From SCTD01 sp963784675 (GTDB lineage Bacteria > Actinomycetota > Actinomycetes > Mycobacteriales > SCTD01): DNA of 64,000 bases. The position numbers and the translations under genes are program-made. This document shows, in pieces, positions 8,767-17,904 of the stretch. Location of the stretch: NCBI GenBank assembly GCA_963784675.1, contig CAWASE010000002.1:363426-427425 (forward strand). Reading direction: 5' to 3'. The notes under the pieces are model-generated. The model did not search any database. It was given only the letters and a program-made list of their open reading frames with translations, and had not been told where the DNA came from. How positions within the stretch are numbered: position 1 is the stretch's first letter; every line of letters starts with the position of its first letter.

Positions 8767-9618
8767 GTGAGCGGCCCCCGGATCGACCTGCACACCCACA
8801 GCACCGCCTCGGACGGCACCACCGAGCCGGCCGACCTGCTGCGACAGGCTCGCGCCGAGGGGTTGGACGTCGTCGCGCTCACCGACCACGACACGACAGC
8901 CGGGTGGGAGCGGGCGGTGGCGGCGCTGCCGGTCGGCCTGTCGCTGGTCCGCGGCGTCGAGCTGTCCTGCGTCGCCGACGGCATCAGCCTGCACCTGCTG
9001 GGCTACCTGTTCGACCCGGCCGAGCCGGCCTTCGCCGCCACCCGGCTGGCGCTGCGGCGCTCGCGCGAGCAGCGGGGCGAGCAGATGGCCCGGCTGCTGG
9101 AGGCCGACGGCACCGGCGTCACCTGGGAGCGGGTGCGCGAGCTGGCCCAGGGCACCGTCGGGCGGCCGCACCTCGCGCAGGCGCTCGTCGAGCAGGGACA
9201 CCTCGCGACGGTCGCCGACGCCTTCACCCCGCGATGGCTCGGGACGCGCGGCCGGTACTGGGCTCCCAAGATCGAGGTCGACGTGCTCGACGGCATCCGG
9301 CAGGTGACCGGTGCCGGCGGCGTCGCGGTCTTCGCCCATCCCGGAGCCGGCAAGCGGGGCCGCACCGTCCCCGACGCGACGATCGCCGCGATGGCGGCTG
9401 CCGGGCTCGCCGGGCTGGAGGTCGACCACGTCGATCACGACGACGACGCCCGCGCCCACCTCAGCGGCCTGGCCGCCGAGCTCGGTCTGTTCACCACCGG
9501 CAGCAGCGACTTCCACGGCGCGGCCAAGACGGTGCGCCTGGGCGAGAACACCACGTCGGAGGCGGTCTACGAGCGGCTCGTCGCCGGGGCGACCGGCGTC
9601 CAGGTGCTCACCGGATGA
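8767..9618 (+). CDS. PHP-domain phosphoesterase (TrpH/RNase AM type)
   Basis: This 283-residue protein shows the full set of PHP metal ligands: DLHTHSTASDG (residues 7-17), LTDHDT (about 40), the Glu in RGVELSC (about 65), FAHPGAG (about 192) and SSDFHGA (about 247). PHP proteins of this length hydrolyse 3',5'-nucleoside bisphosphates or trim RNA 5' ends (TrpH/YciV). The start is GTG 8767. The stop overlaps the ATG of the next gene (ATGA at 9615-9618), so the two are likely translated together. Confidence 0.85.
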   Translation: MSGPRIDLHTHSTASDGTTEPADLLRQARAEGLDVVALTDHDTTAGWERAVAALPVGLSLVRGVELSCVADGISLHLLGYLFDPAEPAFAATRLALRRSREQRGEQMARLLEADGTGVTWERVRELAQGTVGRPHLAQALVEQGHLATVADAFTPRWLGTRGRYWAPKIEVDVLDGIRQVTGAGGVAVFAHPGAGKRGRTVPDATIAAMAAAGLAGLEVDHVDHDDDARAHLSGLAAELGLFTTGSSDFHGAAKTVRLGENTTSEAVYERLVAGATGVQVLTG

Positions 9619-10250
9619 GCCGGGCCCGCGCCCTGGTGGCCGTGCTGCTGGTGCTGCTGCTCGCTGCTCCGGCGTCGGCAGCGCCGCCGGACCTGTCGAC
9701 CGTGGCGTCCAGGCTCCGGCAGGACCCGCTCTACGTCGACGCGGCCAGCACGGTGGTGCCCGACGCCGTCGCGGTGCGTGCGGCCCTGGCCGGCACCCCC
9801 GTCCCGACCTACGTCGCGGTGCTGCCGCAGGCCAGCGCCGACGCTGAGGAGCTGGGGGTCGGGGCGGTGATGCTGCGGGTGCTGGAAGAGGTCCAGGACC
9901 CGACAGCGGTCGTGCTCGTCGTCACCGACGGAGAAGAGCTGCAGGCGGGCGCAGGCCCCCGGTCGGGCTTCGACGCCGACGCCGCCCTGGACAAGGTGCT
10001 GACCAGTCGGCTCGACGAGCCGTTCGGGCCGCGGACGCTCACCGGGGCGCTGGTCGAGTTCGCCGAGCTGGTGCGCACGCAGGTGCGTCCCGCTCCGGTG
10101 CCCTCGACCTCCCGCCGCACCGTCGGGCTGGTCGGGCTGGCCGTGACGGCGCTCCTGGCGGGCGGGCTGGTCCTCGGTCGGCGTCGCCGTGCGGCCCCGG
10201 ACGACGCCGCCGGTGGCGCGCCTGACGGCGGTGGCTGGGCGCCCACCTGA
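9615..10250 (+). CDS. Secreted/membrane TPM-like protein
   Basis: The 211-residue product has a signal peptide (ALVAVLLVLLLAAPASAAPP, cleavage near residue 23) and an extracytoplasmic domain of about 110 residues. In that domain a strand YVAVLP and a V-V-L-V-V-T-D-G-E-E block recall the TPM phosphatase fold. Near the C-terminus is a membrane helix (VGLVGLAVTALLAGGLVLG) followed by RRRR. The topology is therefore outside-facing with a short cytoplasmic tail. Function is unknown. TPM-domain members are linked to envelope repair or photosystem turnover elsewhere, but the match here is weak. It is translationally coupled to the PHP gene. Confidence 0.55.
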   Translation: MSRARALVAVLLVLLLAAPASAAPPDLSTVASRLRQDPLYVDAASTVVPDAVAVRAALAGTPVPTYVAVLPQASADAEELGVGAVMLRVLEEVQDPTAVVLVVTDGEELQAGAGPRSGFDADAALDKVLTSRLDEPFGPRTLTGALVEFAELVRTQVRPAPVPSTSRRTVGLVGLAVTALLAGGLVLGRRRRAAPDDAAGGAPDGGGWAPT

Positions 10251-10277
10251 CCGGACCGGTCTGGCAGGGTGGCCGGC

Positions 10278-11438
10278 ATGAGACGTGAGTGGACGAGCGC
10301 CAAGGCCGCCAGCTTCCAGGAGTCGGTGATCCGTGAGATGTCGCGGCTGTGCACCGCCTCGGGCGGAGTGAACCTCGCGCAGGGTTTCCCCGACTTCGCC
10401 TGCCCGACCGAGCTCAAGGACGCCGCGAAGGCGGCCATCGACGGCGACGTCAACCAGTACGCCGTCACCTGGGGCGCCAAGAACTTCCGCGACGGCATCG
10501 CCGCCAAGACCGCCGCGACCTATCCGGGCTGGAGCATCGACCCGGAGACCGAGCTGACGGTCACCTGCGGCTCGACCGAGGCGATGATCGCGACCCTGCT
10601 GGCGACCGTCGATCCCGGGGACGAGGTCATCGTCTTCTCGCCGTTCTACGAGAACTACGGGCCGGACGCGGTGCTCTCCGGCGCGACCCCGGTCTTCGTC
10701 GACCTGCACGCCCCGGACTGGAGCATCGACGAGGCGCAGCTGCGGGCGGCCTTCGGCGAGCGCACCCGCGCGATCATCGTCAACACCCCGCACAACCCGA
10801 CCGGCAAGGTCTTCTCGCGCGCCGAGCTCGAGCTGATCAGCAGCCTGTGCCAGCAGTGGGACGTCCTGTGCCTGACCGACGAGATCTACGAGCACCTCAC
10901 CTACGACGTGCCGCACGTCCCGCCGGCGACGGTGCCGGGGCTGGAGGACCGGACGGTCACCATCAACGCGCTGTCCAAGACCTACGCGGTCACCGGCTGG
11001 CGGGTGGGATGGGCCGTGGCGCCGCTGGCGATCACCGCCGGCATCCGCAAGGTGCACGACTTCCTCACCGTCGGCGCACCAGCACCGCTGCAGGCCGCGG
11101 GCGCCGCGGCGATGGCGCTGCCTGCCTCGTACTACGCCCAGACCCAGGCTGCCTACCGCGAGCGGCGGGACGTGCTCTGTGCGGTCCTGACCGAGGCGGG
11201 CTTCACCTTCCGGGTGCCCGACGGCGCCTACTACGTGCTGTGCACCACCGGCGCGCTGGACCCGGCGCAGGACAGCAGCGCGTTCGCCCGCCGGCTCGTC
11301 GTCGACCCGGGCGTCGCCGCGGTGCCCGGGACGTCGTTCTTCGCCGACCCGGCCGACGGCGCCGGGCTGATCCGCTTCGCGTTCCCGAAACAGCTCGCGA
11401 CGCTGCACGCTGCCGCCGAGCGGCTCGCCCGGTTGTGA
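10278..11438 (+). CDS. PLP-dependent class I/II aminotransferase
   Basis: The 386-residue cytoplasmic enzyme has the fold-type I features: NLAQGFPDF near the start, the NTPHNPTGKVFSR turn (about residues 170-182), the LTDEIYEHL Asp that contacts the pyridine nitrogen, and the Schiff-base lysine in NALSKTYAVTGWRVGW (about 236). Its subgroup resembles kynurenine/glutamine transaminase and N-succinyl-DAP aminotransferase relatives (the NLAQGFPDF opening is characteristic). The exact amino acid is not certain. I use ATG 10278 rather than GTG 10269. The stop overlaps the GNAT start. Confidence 0.88.
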   Translation: MRREWTSAKAASFQESVIREMSRLCTASGGVNLAQGFPDFACPTELKDAAKAAIDGDVNQYAVTWGAKNFRDGIAAKTAATYPGWSIDPETELTVTCGSTEAMIATLLATVDPGDEVIVFSPFYENYGPDAVLSGATPVFVDLHAPDWSIDEAQLRAAFGERTRAIIVNTPHNPTGKVFSRAELELISSLCQQWDVLCLTDEIYEHLTYDVPHVPPATVPGLEDRTVTINALSKTYAVTGWRVGWAVAPLAITAGIRKVHDFLTVGAPAPLQAAGAAAMALPASYYAQTQAAYRERRDVLCAVLTEAGFTFRVPDGAYYVLCTTGALDPAQDSSAFARRLVVDPGVAAVPGTSFFADPADGAGLIRFAFPKQLATLHAAAERLARL

Positions 11439-11893
11439 CGGACGCAGCCGGGAGCAGCCCCGCCGACGCCCTGGACCTCTCCGACGACCCGGAGCGGCTG
11501 GACCTGGACCTGGTCACCGGCTGGTTGGCCAGCGCCTACTGGTCGCCGGGGGTCAGCCGCGAGGTCGTCGGGCGGGCGGCAGCCGGCAGCGCCGTGACAG
11601 GTGCGTACGAGGGCAGCACCCAGATCGGCTACTGCCGGCTGGTGACCGACCAGGCGACGTTCGCCTGGCTGGCCGACGTCTGGGTGACCGAGAGCGCGCG
11701 CGGCCGCGGGGTGGGTCGCCGGCTGGTCGAGCACGCGCTGGCCCGGTGCGCCGGCTGGGGTCTGCGCCGGGTGCTGCTGGCGACCGAGGACGCGCACCCG
11801 CTCTACGCCTCCTACGGCTTCGTCGCGCCGCCGGAGGGGCGGCTGCTGCAGCTCGACGGCCGCGGCCTCGCAGCGTGCGCGGCGCGCACCTGA
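11435..11893 (+). CDS. GNAT-family N-acetyltransferase
   Basis: This 152-residue protein has the acetyl-CoA pyrophosphate loop V-T-E-S-A-R-G-R-G-V-G-R-R-L (about residues 86-99), preceded by the beta strand FAWLADVWV. The C-terminal YASYGF motif is also typical of GNAT folds. The substrate is unknown. The GTG start at 11435 overlaps the aminotransferase stop (GTGA), so the pair is probably one transcription unit. Joint action on an amino-acid-derived substrate is possible but only inferred. Confidence 0.85.
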   Translation: MTDAAGSSPADALDLSDDPERLDLDLVTGWLASAYWSPGVSREVVGRAAAGSAVTGAYEGSTQIGYCRLVTDQATFAWLADVWVTESARGRGVGRRLVEHALARCAGWGLRRVLLATEDAHPLYASYGFVAPPEGRLLQLDGRGLAACAART

Positions 11894-11900
11894 CCTGTCC

Positions 11901-12746
11901 CTACCGCCCTGCGGCCAGCGCTGCGCGGGCGCGGGCGTCCTTGAGGTGCGGCCCGGTCCGGACGGCGTCCGGTACCGCCAGCAGGCCGGTGCGGAACGCC
12001 AGGCCCGCGGCGGTCGCGGCGAGGTCGGTGGTCGGCAGGCCCGGGAACCGGTAGAGCCGCCGGGCCCAGCGCGGCAGCATCGCGAAGCCGGCGCCGGCGA
12101 GCGCGACCCAGGCGGGGCGGGCGGGTGTGCCGATCTCCACCAGGGCAGGCATCGGCGGCCACAGGACGAACCGGGCGGCGTCGCGCGCCGCGTGCGTGAC
12201 CCGCAGCTGCGGCCGCACGTCGCGGAAATAGCTCGCCATCTGCACGGTCGACGACGGCACCTGCGCCTGGTCCAGCCCGACCAGGGTGGCGCCGACCGTC
12301 TGCTCGGCGTAGTAGCGGTCCTGCTCGGCCGCCGACAGCCGCAGGCCGCAGCGCAGCGCTGTCGACAGGAACGACTCGGCCTCCACGCAGTGCACCCACA
12401 GCAGCAGGTCGGGGTCGTCGACCCGGTAGGTGCGGCCGGACTCCGGCTCGATCCCGGCGAGCTTGCGGTGGATGCCGCGCACCTTCGCCCCGGCGCGACG
12501 CGCCTGCTCGGTCGTGCCGTAGGTCGTGACCCCGACGTACTCGGCGGTCCGGAAGAGCCGCCCCCACGGGTCTTCCCGGAAGTCGCTGTGCTGCGCCACG
12601 CCCGACATCGCGAGCGGATGGACGGCCTGCAGCAGCAGCGCGCGCAGGCCGGCCAGCGCCATCGACGGGTCCGCGTGCACGCGCCAGGTGATGCTGTCCG
12701 GCCCGTAGAGGCCGAGGTCGGGTGCGTCCTGCGGCTGCTCGGTCAT
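11901..12746 (-). CDS. Oxygenase MpaB-family protein (DUF2236)
   Basis: The 281-residue product starts at ATG 12746 (MTEQPQDAPDLG). It contains the family core LLLQAVHPLAMSGVAQHS (His residues proposed to bind heme), then DPWGRLFRTAEYVG and RVDDPDLLLWVHCVEAESFL. The known relative is a latex-clearing-type or MpaB b-type-heme oxygenase; actinobacterial members are mostly uncharacterised. It faces the GNAT gene convergently with 7 bases between stops. Whether the protein keeps oxygenase activity cannot be told from sequence. Confidence 0.8.
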   Translation of the reverse strand: MTEQPQDAPDLGLYGPDSITWRVHADPSMALAGLRALLLQAVHPLAMSGVAQHSDFREDPWGRLFRTAEYVGVTTYGTTEQARRAGAKVRGIHRKLAGIEPESGRTYRVDDPDLLLWVHCVEAESFLSTALRCGLRLSAAEQDRYYAEQTVGATLVGLDQAQVPSSTVQMASYFRDVRPQLRVTHAARDAARFVLWPPMPALVEIGTPARPAWVALAGAGFAMLPRWARRLYRFPGLPTTDLAATAAGLAFRTGLLAVPDAVRTGPHLKDARARAALAAGR

Positions 12747-12853
12747 CGTCTCAGCCTCCCACGAGCCGCCCGCCTCCACACGTCGTCGGGGGCGCCGGGC
12801 GGGGGCCGGCAGCGCGTGAGAGCGTCAGAGTCCGTCGAGAACGAGGAGTCTGC

Positions 12854-13369
12854 GTGAGCTACGTCGCCATCAACGTCCTGACCGTGCCCGAGGGTGCCGG
12901 CAGCACGCTCGAGGGGCGGTTCGCCGCCCGGCAGGGCGCCGTCGACAGCGCTCCCGGGTTCGAGCACTTCGAGCTGCTGCGGCCGCTGGAGGGCACCTCG
13001 GACTACCTCGTCTACACCCGCTGGGCCAGCGAGCAGCACTTCCAGGACTGGCGCTCCTCGCAGGCCTTCGGGCAGGGCCACGCACAGGCGAGCGGACGCC
13101 CGGACGGCGCCGCCCCTGCGGCCAGCGGCTCGACGGTCTGGGCCTTCGAGGTCGTGCAGCAGAGCGACGGTGCGGCCGGCGGTGCCCACAGTTCCTCCGA
13201 CGGCGCTGGCAGTGCCGGCAGTGCCGGCACAGCCGACACGGTCGGCACAGCCGACACGGCCCACGAGGCGGTGCCGGCGATCGTCACCACCGACCCCGGT
13301 GCCCAGCAGGCCGAGGGTCAGGGCGACGACACGCCCAGCCAGGCGGCGGGCGAGCCCGGCTTCGCCTAG
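12854..13369 (+). CDS. Antibiotic-biosynthesis-monooxygenase-fold (heme-degrading type) protein with low-complexity tail
   Basis: Residues 1-100 form a dimeric alpha/beta-barrel (ABM) domain: MSYVAINVLTVPEGAG, FEHFELLRP, YLVYTRWASEQHFQDWRSS. This pattern is shared with heme-degrading monooxygenases of the HmoA/MhuD type. The remaining 70 residues are disordered Gly/Ser/Ala/Thr sequence with near repeats (SAGSAGTADT, VGTADT) and an acidic end. The ABM part alone would be of normal length, so the tail is an addition. It is convergent with, and overlaps by 4 bases, the next gene's stop. Heme as the substrate is inference. Confidence 0.7.
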   Translation: MSYVAINVLTVPEGAGSTLEGRFAARQGAVDSAPGFEHFELLRPLEGTSDYLVYTRWASEQHFQDWRSSQAFGQGHAQASGRPDGAAPAASGSTVWAFEVVQQSDGAAGGAHSSSDGAGSAGSAGTADTVGTADTAHEAVPAIVTTDPGAQQAEGQGDDTPSQAAGEPGFA

Positions 13370-14223
13370 CGCCAGAACGCCAGCAGCGCCGCCACCGTGG
13401 CGTCAGCGTTCTCGACGGCGGGGGAGTGCGCCGCGCCGGGCACCACGACGTGCTGCGCACCCAGGTCGGCGGCCATCTGCGCCTGCACCGGTGGCAGCCA
13501 GGCGTCGTCGTCCGCCCCGTGCAGCACGAGCAGCGGCACGCCGGCAGCAGCCAGCGCCGCCACCCGGTCGGGCTCGGTCGTCAGGGCGTCCGCCATGCCC
13601 AGCAGCGCGTCCGGGCTGGAGGCGAGCATCCGGTCGCGCAGGAACTCCTGCACCTGCGGCGGGAGCGCCAGCCACCTGGCGTTGGACGGGTTCAGCGCGT
13701 CGACGGTCGCGACGAGCGCCGCCATCCCCTGCTGGACCAGCGGGCGCAGGAACGGCAGCAGGTCCACCCGCGGACCGGTCAGCGCCGCCGGTCCCGAGCC
13801 CAGCAGCGTGAACGTCGCGACGGCCGTCGGACGCGACAGCACCGCGGCGCGGCAGACCAGCCCGCCGAAGCTGTGGCCCACCAGGTGCACGGGTCCGCAG
13901 TCCAGCGCGTCGACGACGGCGAGCACGTCCGTCCCGAGCCCCGCGGTGGAGTAGTCACCGTCGGGCGGGCCGGGCGACTCGAACTGCCCGCGCAGGTCGA
14001 GCGCGACCACCGGGTGACCGGCCTCGGCCAGCGGTGCCAGCAGCAGCCGGAAGTCCTCCTTGCTGCCGGTGAACCCGGGTACCAGCAGCACCGTCGGCAG
14101 CGCCGTGTCAGCAGCCCCGGCGTCACGCCGCAGCACCGCCAACGGGCCCCCCGGCACCTCCAGGTGCTCCAGACGCAGCAACGGATCGGTCAGCAGGGGA
14201 TGCACGGTCCTCACGCTAGCCAC
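13366..14223 (-). CDS. Alpha/beta-hydrolase-fold protein
   Basis: This 285-residue soluble hydrolase has the oxyanion-hole region LLVPGFTGSKEDF, the nucleophile elbow GHSFGG (about residue 116), an acid region LVLHGADDDAW and the final His in GAAHSPAVEN. The triad is therefore complete and it should be an active esterase, lipase or related enzyme. Its start overlaps the stop of the phosphodiesterase gene by 8 bases. It is the last of four overlapping minus-strand genes that begin with the lipoprotein at 16196. The substrate is unknown. Confidence 0.82.
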   Translation of the reverse strand: MASVRTVHPLLTDPLLRLEHLEVPGGPLAVLRRDAGAADTALPTVLLVPGFTGSKEDFRLLLAPLAEAGHPVVALDLRGQFESPGPPDGDYSTAGLGTDVLAVVDALDCGPVHLVGHSFGGLVCRAAVLSRPTAVATFTLLGSGPAALTGPRVDLLPFLRPLVQQGMAALVATVDALNPSNARWLALPPQVQEFLRDRMLASSPDALLGMADALTTEPDRVAALAAAGVPLLVLHGADDDAWLPPVQAQMAADLGAQHVVVPGAAHSPAVENADATVAALLAFWR

Positions 14224-14728
14224 GCGGCACCGGATCTCGCGATACCGGATGCAGGACGACGTCGCGCACCTCGCCGCCGTCCAGCGTCAGGGTCAGGCAG
14301 GTGCAGACGGGCTGCCGCCGCCGGTCGGTGGGGGAGCCGGGGTTGAGCAGCCGCAGCCCACCTGGCGTGACGGTGTCCCACGGGACGTGGCTGTGGCCGA
14401 ACACCAGCAGATCGGTCTCCGGATGGTCGCGGTCGGCCCGCCTCTCCCGCCCCGCTGCAGCGCCCGTCTCGTGCACGACCGCGACGCGCACGCCGCCGAG
14501 CGTCGCGCGGGCCACCTCGGGCAACCGCATGCGCAGGTCGTCACCGTCGTTGTTGCCCCAGCAGCCGAGCACCTGCGCCCGCGCCTGCAGGCGGTCGAGC
14601 AGCCCGACCTCGCACCAGTCGCCGGCGTGCACGACCAGGTCGGCCGCGTCGACGCGGTCCCACACCTGTGCGGGCAGGTCGCGCGCCCGTCGCGGCAGGT
14701 GCGTGTCGGCCAGCAGCAGCACCTTCAC
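14216..14728 (-). CDS. YfcE/MJ0936-type metallophosphodiesterase
   Basis: I choose GTG 14728, which overlaps the upstream stop as GTGA. The 170-residue product then starts MKVLLLADTHLP, exactly at the first metal-binding motif. Further motifs are VVHAGDW (GD), CWGNNDG (GN-x-D), VVHETG and VFGHSHVP, the complete calcineurin-like set for two metal ions. YfcE-type enzymes cleave phosphodiesters in vitro, and the natural substrate is uncertain. The much longer open frame upstream (to 14938) is only a shadow of the lipase gene. Confidence 0.85.
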   Translation of the reverse strand: MKVLLLADTHLPRRARDLPAQVWDRVDAADLVVHAGDWCEVGLLDRLQARAQVLGCWGNNDGDDLRMRLPEVARATLGGVRVAVVHETGAAAGRERRADRDHPETDLLVFGHSHVPWDTVTPGGLRLLNPGSPTDRRRQPVCTCLTLTLDGGEVRDVVLHPVSRDPVPRG

Positions 14729-15498
14729 CCGCACACCTGGCGGTCCGGGTCGCCGAGCTCGGGCTCCGACAGCGCCGCCACGACGATCCGGGTCACCACC
14801 GGGTCGCGGGGGAGCCCGGAGTGCGTCACCGACAGGGCCGGGCACAGCTGTTGCAGGGCGACGTCGACGGCGCCGTCGAGGTGGGCCGTGTCGGGCGGCG
14901 TCACCGTCTGGTCCTGCTCGGTCCAGACCGACATCCACTGCGGGCCGTCGGGGGTCTCGTCACCCCGGTTCAGGGCGGCGAGGAGATCGCTGCCGGGGAT
15001 CAGCTGACGGCACGCCTGCGGGCACGCGCCGGGCACGAGGGCCGCCCCCAGCGCGGCCACCTTCGTGCCGTGGTGCGGGGCGCCGAGCGTGACGATCCGA
15101 CGCGCCTGTGCGGCATGCTCCTGCGCCCACAGCCGCACCGTGACCCCGCCCGCGCTGTAGCCGACGACGTCGACCGACGGCGCGCCCGCTGCCGAGGCAG
15201 CATCGGCAGCCGTCCCGAGCGCCAGCGCTGCCACCCGCAGGTCGCCGGTCCCGTCGCCGGGCAGCGCGAGGACCGACGCGGTGCGTCCCTGCGCCCGCAG
15301 CGCAGCGGCGAGCACCTCCAGCGCCGCCGTCGACCCGCCGTAGCCGGGCACCAGCAGCACCGGTCCGGCGCCGGCCTGCGACGTCGCCGGACCCGTCACC
15401 GGAGCCACGCGCAGCACCCGCGCGAGCACGAGCGACCCGACCGCGACGACCGCGACCAGGGCGACGCACAGCAGCAACAACCGACGCGGCGGGCTCAC
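14725..15498 (-). CDS. Membrane-anchored or secreted lipase-like alpha/beta hydrolase
   Basis: The 257-residue protein has an N-terminal hydrophobic segment (RLLLLCVALVAVVAVGSLVLA, an uncleaved anchor or signal). A lipase domain follows: VLLVPGYGGSTAAL (oxyanion region), VDVVGYSAGGVTVRLW (nucleophile Ser, about residue 116) and a late His in HSGLP. It resembles the lipase class 2/LipA-type family with the nearby ITLGAPHHGT-like block (IVTLGAPHHGTKVAAL). Two C-terminal cysteines suggest disulfides outside the cell. It is coupled at both ends by four-base overlaps with neighbours. Confidence 0.8.
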   Translation of the reverse strand: MSPPRRLLLLCVALVAVVAVGSLVLARVLRVAPVTGPATSQAGAGPVLLVPGYGGSTAALEVLAAALRAQGRTASVLALPGDGTGDLRVAALALGTAADAASAAGAPSVDVVGYSAGGVTVRLWAQEHAAQARRIVTLGAPHHGTKVAALGAALVPGACPQACRQLIPGSDLLAALNRGDETPDGPQWMSVWTEQDQTVTPPDTAHLDGAVDVALQQLCPALSVTHSGLPRDPVVTRIVVAALSEPELGDPDRQVCG

Positions 15499-16196
15499 TC
15501 GCCGCAGGAGCCCCCGCCCTGGACGTACTCGACCGTGTCGGCGTCCGTGGTCCCCGTCAGGGTTCCGTACAGGCCGCTGGACTGGTCCTGGATCTTGAAG
15601 GAAGCGCCGATCGGCTCTTCGTCGGAGACCTCCAGCGCCTCGCCGGCGCCGGCGCGCAGGTCACCGAGCGTGGATCCGGGGCCGAACTCGTAGGTGGCCT
15701 GGTCACCGACGAGCAGTCTCACCTTCGCGGCGGTGTCGGTGCTGCCCCGAGAGAGCCTCCACGCCAGCAGGCTGACGCCCGGCCCGGGGACGTCGCCGAA
15801 GCGCACCTGCACCGCGCCTGCGCCGTACTCGAGCACGTGCTGGCGCTTCTCCGGGCACACGCCGTAGGCGCCGGTGTTGGCCACCTCGCCGGAGTCCGTC
15901 GTGGGCTTGCCGAACGCGGCGTCCAGCGCCGGGCGAGCCGTGTCGTAGCTCGTGTCGCTGAAGGTCAGCACCATGTCGCCGGTGTCGATGCCGTCACCGA
16001 ACAGCAGCACCGGCGCTGCTGCCGCTGCCGGGGGCGACGCGGACGGCGCAGCAGCAGCAGCGGACGACGAGGCGGCGGTGGAGGGTGTGGCGACCGCCAC
16101 CGGGTCGTCCTGGCCGCTGCAGGCCGACGCGGCCAGCAGCAGCGGGACGATCACGACAGCAGCTGCGCGGGTGGGCCGGAGGACTCGACGTCGCAT
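15495..16196 (-). CDS. Putative lipoprotein of unknown function
   Basis: The 233-residue product has a lipobox (LLLAASAC, Cys about residue 27), an Ala/Ser/Pro linker of roughly 35 residues and a globular domain. The domain has two cysteines and the segment VLLFGDGIDTGDMVLTF. No family is recognised. It is the first gene of the four-gene overlapping set 16196-13366 and its stop overlaps the lipase start (ATGA), so the two exported proteins may work together at the cell surface. It is divergent from pruA, with 68 bases between starts. Confidence 0.6.
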   Translation of the reverse strand: MRRRVLRPTRAAAVVIVPLLLAASACSGQDDPVAVATPSTAASSSAAAAAPSASPPAAAAAPVLLFGDGIDTGDMVLTFSDTSYDTARPALDAAFGKPTTDSGEVANTGAYGVCPEKRQHVLEYGAGAVQVRFGDVPGPGVSLLAWRLSRGSTDTAAKVRLLVGDQATYEFGPGSTLGDLRAGAGEALEVSDEEPIGASFKIQDQSSGLYGTLTGTTDADTVEYVQGGGSCGE

Positions 16197-16264
16197 CGCT
16201 GCACCATAGAGGCCCCGTCGCGGGTCTGCAGCGGCTACCTGGTCCCGGATGGGAGCATCGGCCC

Positions 16265-17904
16265 GTGGACGCCGTCACCTCTGTCCCTGTCCCGCTCAAC
16301 GAACCGGTCCGGGCCTACGCACCCGGCAGTGCCGAACGTGCCTCGTTGCAGTCGCGCCTGGCCGAGCTGGGATGCGAGCACGTCGATCTGACGATGACGA
16401 TCGCCGGCCGTCAGCGGCCCGGGGCGGGTCCTGCGATCGACGTCGTCCAGCCGCACCGGCACCGCGCCGTCCTGGGTACGACGCACGAGGCGACCGCGGC
16501 GGACGTCCAGGACGCGGTCGACGCCGCGCGCGCCGCCGCGCCGCTGTGGCGCGACCTGTCCTACGACGACCGCGCGGCGGTGCTGCTGCGCGCCGCCGAC
16601 CTGCTGGCCGGGCCGTGGCGCGACACCCTCAACGCCGCCACGATGCTCGGCCAGAGCAAGACGGTGCAGCAGGCCGAGATCGACGCCGCGTGCGAGCTCG
16701 TCGACTTCTTGCGCTTCAACGTGGCGTTCGGACGGCAGCTGCTCAGCGAGCAGCCGATCAGCTCGCCGGGGGTCTGGAACCGGCTCGACCACCGTCCGCT
16801 GGAGGGGTTCGTGCTGGCGATCACGCCGTTCAACTTCACGGCGATCGCCGGCAACCTCCCGCTGGCTCCGGCGCTGATGGGCAACACCGTCGTCTGGAAG
16901 CCGTCGCCGACGCAGCAGCTCGCCGCGCACCACACGATGCGGCTCCTGGAGGCGGCCGGGCTGCCGCCGGGCGTCGTCAACCTGGTCACCGGCAACGGGC
17001 AGGCGGTCAGCGAGGTCGCGGTGCCGCACCCTGACCTGGCCGGCATCCACTTCACGGGCTCGACGGCGACCTTCCACCGGCTGTGGCAGGCCGTCGCGCA
17101 GCACCTGCCCTCCTACCGCAGCTATCCGCGGCTGGTCGGCGAGACCGGCGGGAAGGACTTCGTGATCGTGCATCCCTCAGCCGACCCCGAGGCTGCCGAG
17201 ATCGCCCTGCTGCGAGGTGCGTTCGAGTACCAGGGCCAGAAGTGCAGCGCGGCGTCGCGGGCGTACGTGCCGCGGTCGTTGTGGGACGGCGGGCTGCGGG
17301 ACGGGCTGGCCGACCGCACCCGCTCGCTGTCCTACGGCGACGTCACCGACTTCCGGCACTTCGGCGGCGCCGTGATCGACCGGCGGGCGTTCGACCGGCT
17401 GTCGGCCGTGCAGCAGCGCGCGGCGCAGGCCGGTTCGCTGGAGGTGCTGGCGGGGGGACCTCCGACGACAGCGAAGGCTTCTTCGTGTCGCCGACGGTGC
17501 TGGTGGGCAGCGATCCGCTGCACGAGGTGTTCACCACCGAGTTCTTCGGCCCGGTGCTCGCCGTGCACGTCTATGAGGATGCCGCGTGGACGGACACGCT
17601 GGCGCTCGTCGACCGGTCGACGCCGTACGCGCTCACCGGGGCGGTCCTGGCCGACGACGCCTACGCCGTCGCGCAGGCCAGCCAGGCCCTGCGCTTCGCG
17701 GCCGGCAACTTCTACGTCAACGACAAGCCGACGGGGGCGGTCGTCGGTCAGCAGCCCTTCGGCGGCGCCCGGCAGAGCGGCACGAACGACAAGGCCGGGT
17801 CGGTGCTGAACCTGTTGCGCTGGACCTCCCCGCGTACCCTCAAGACCACGTTCGACCCGCCCCACGAGCACGGCTACCCGCACATGGAAGGGGGGCCGGC
17901 ATGA
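16265..17904 (+). pseudogene. pruA: 1-pyrroline-5-carboxylate (L-glutamate gamma-semialdehyde) dehydrogenase, frameshifted
   Basis: This NAD-dependent enzyme makes glutamate in proline breakdown. From GTG 16265 the product starts MDAVTSVPVPLNEPVRAYAPG, the usual opening. The core motifs are all present: ITPFNFTAIAGNLP, GETGGKDFVIVH (catalytic Glu), the catalytic Cys in YQGQKCSAASRAYVP, and in the second frame FFVSPTVL, EFFGPVLAVHVY, QPFGGARQSGTNDK. The frame breaks at the G run 17452-17457 (six G). A seventh would read A-G-G-T-S-D-D-S-E-G and restore a protein of about 546 residues, the normal length. A homopolymer sequencing error is the simplest reading. No proline dehydrogenase gene is in the window. 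Confidence 0.88.

Noticed and set aside
17452..17457. G6 run in pruA as a phase-variation switch
   Set aside because: Six G is short for slipped-strand switching, the gene is metabolic, and four other genes show the same lesion type. A read error is more economical.
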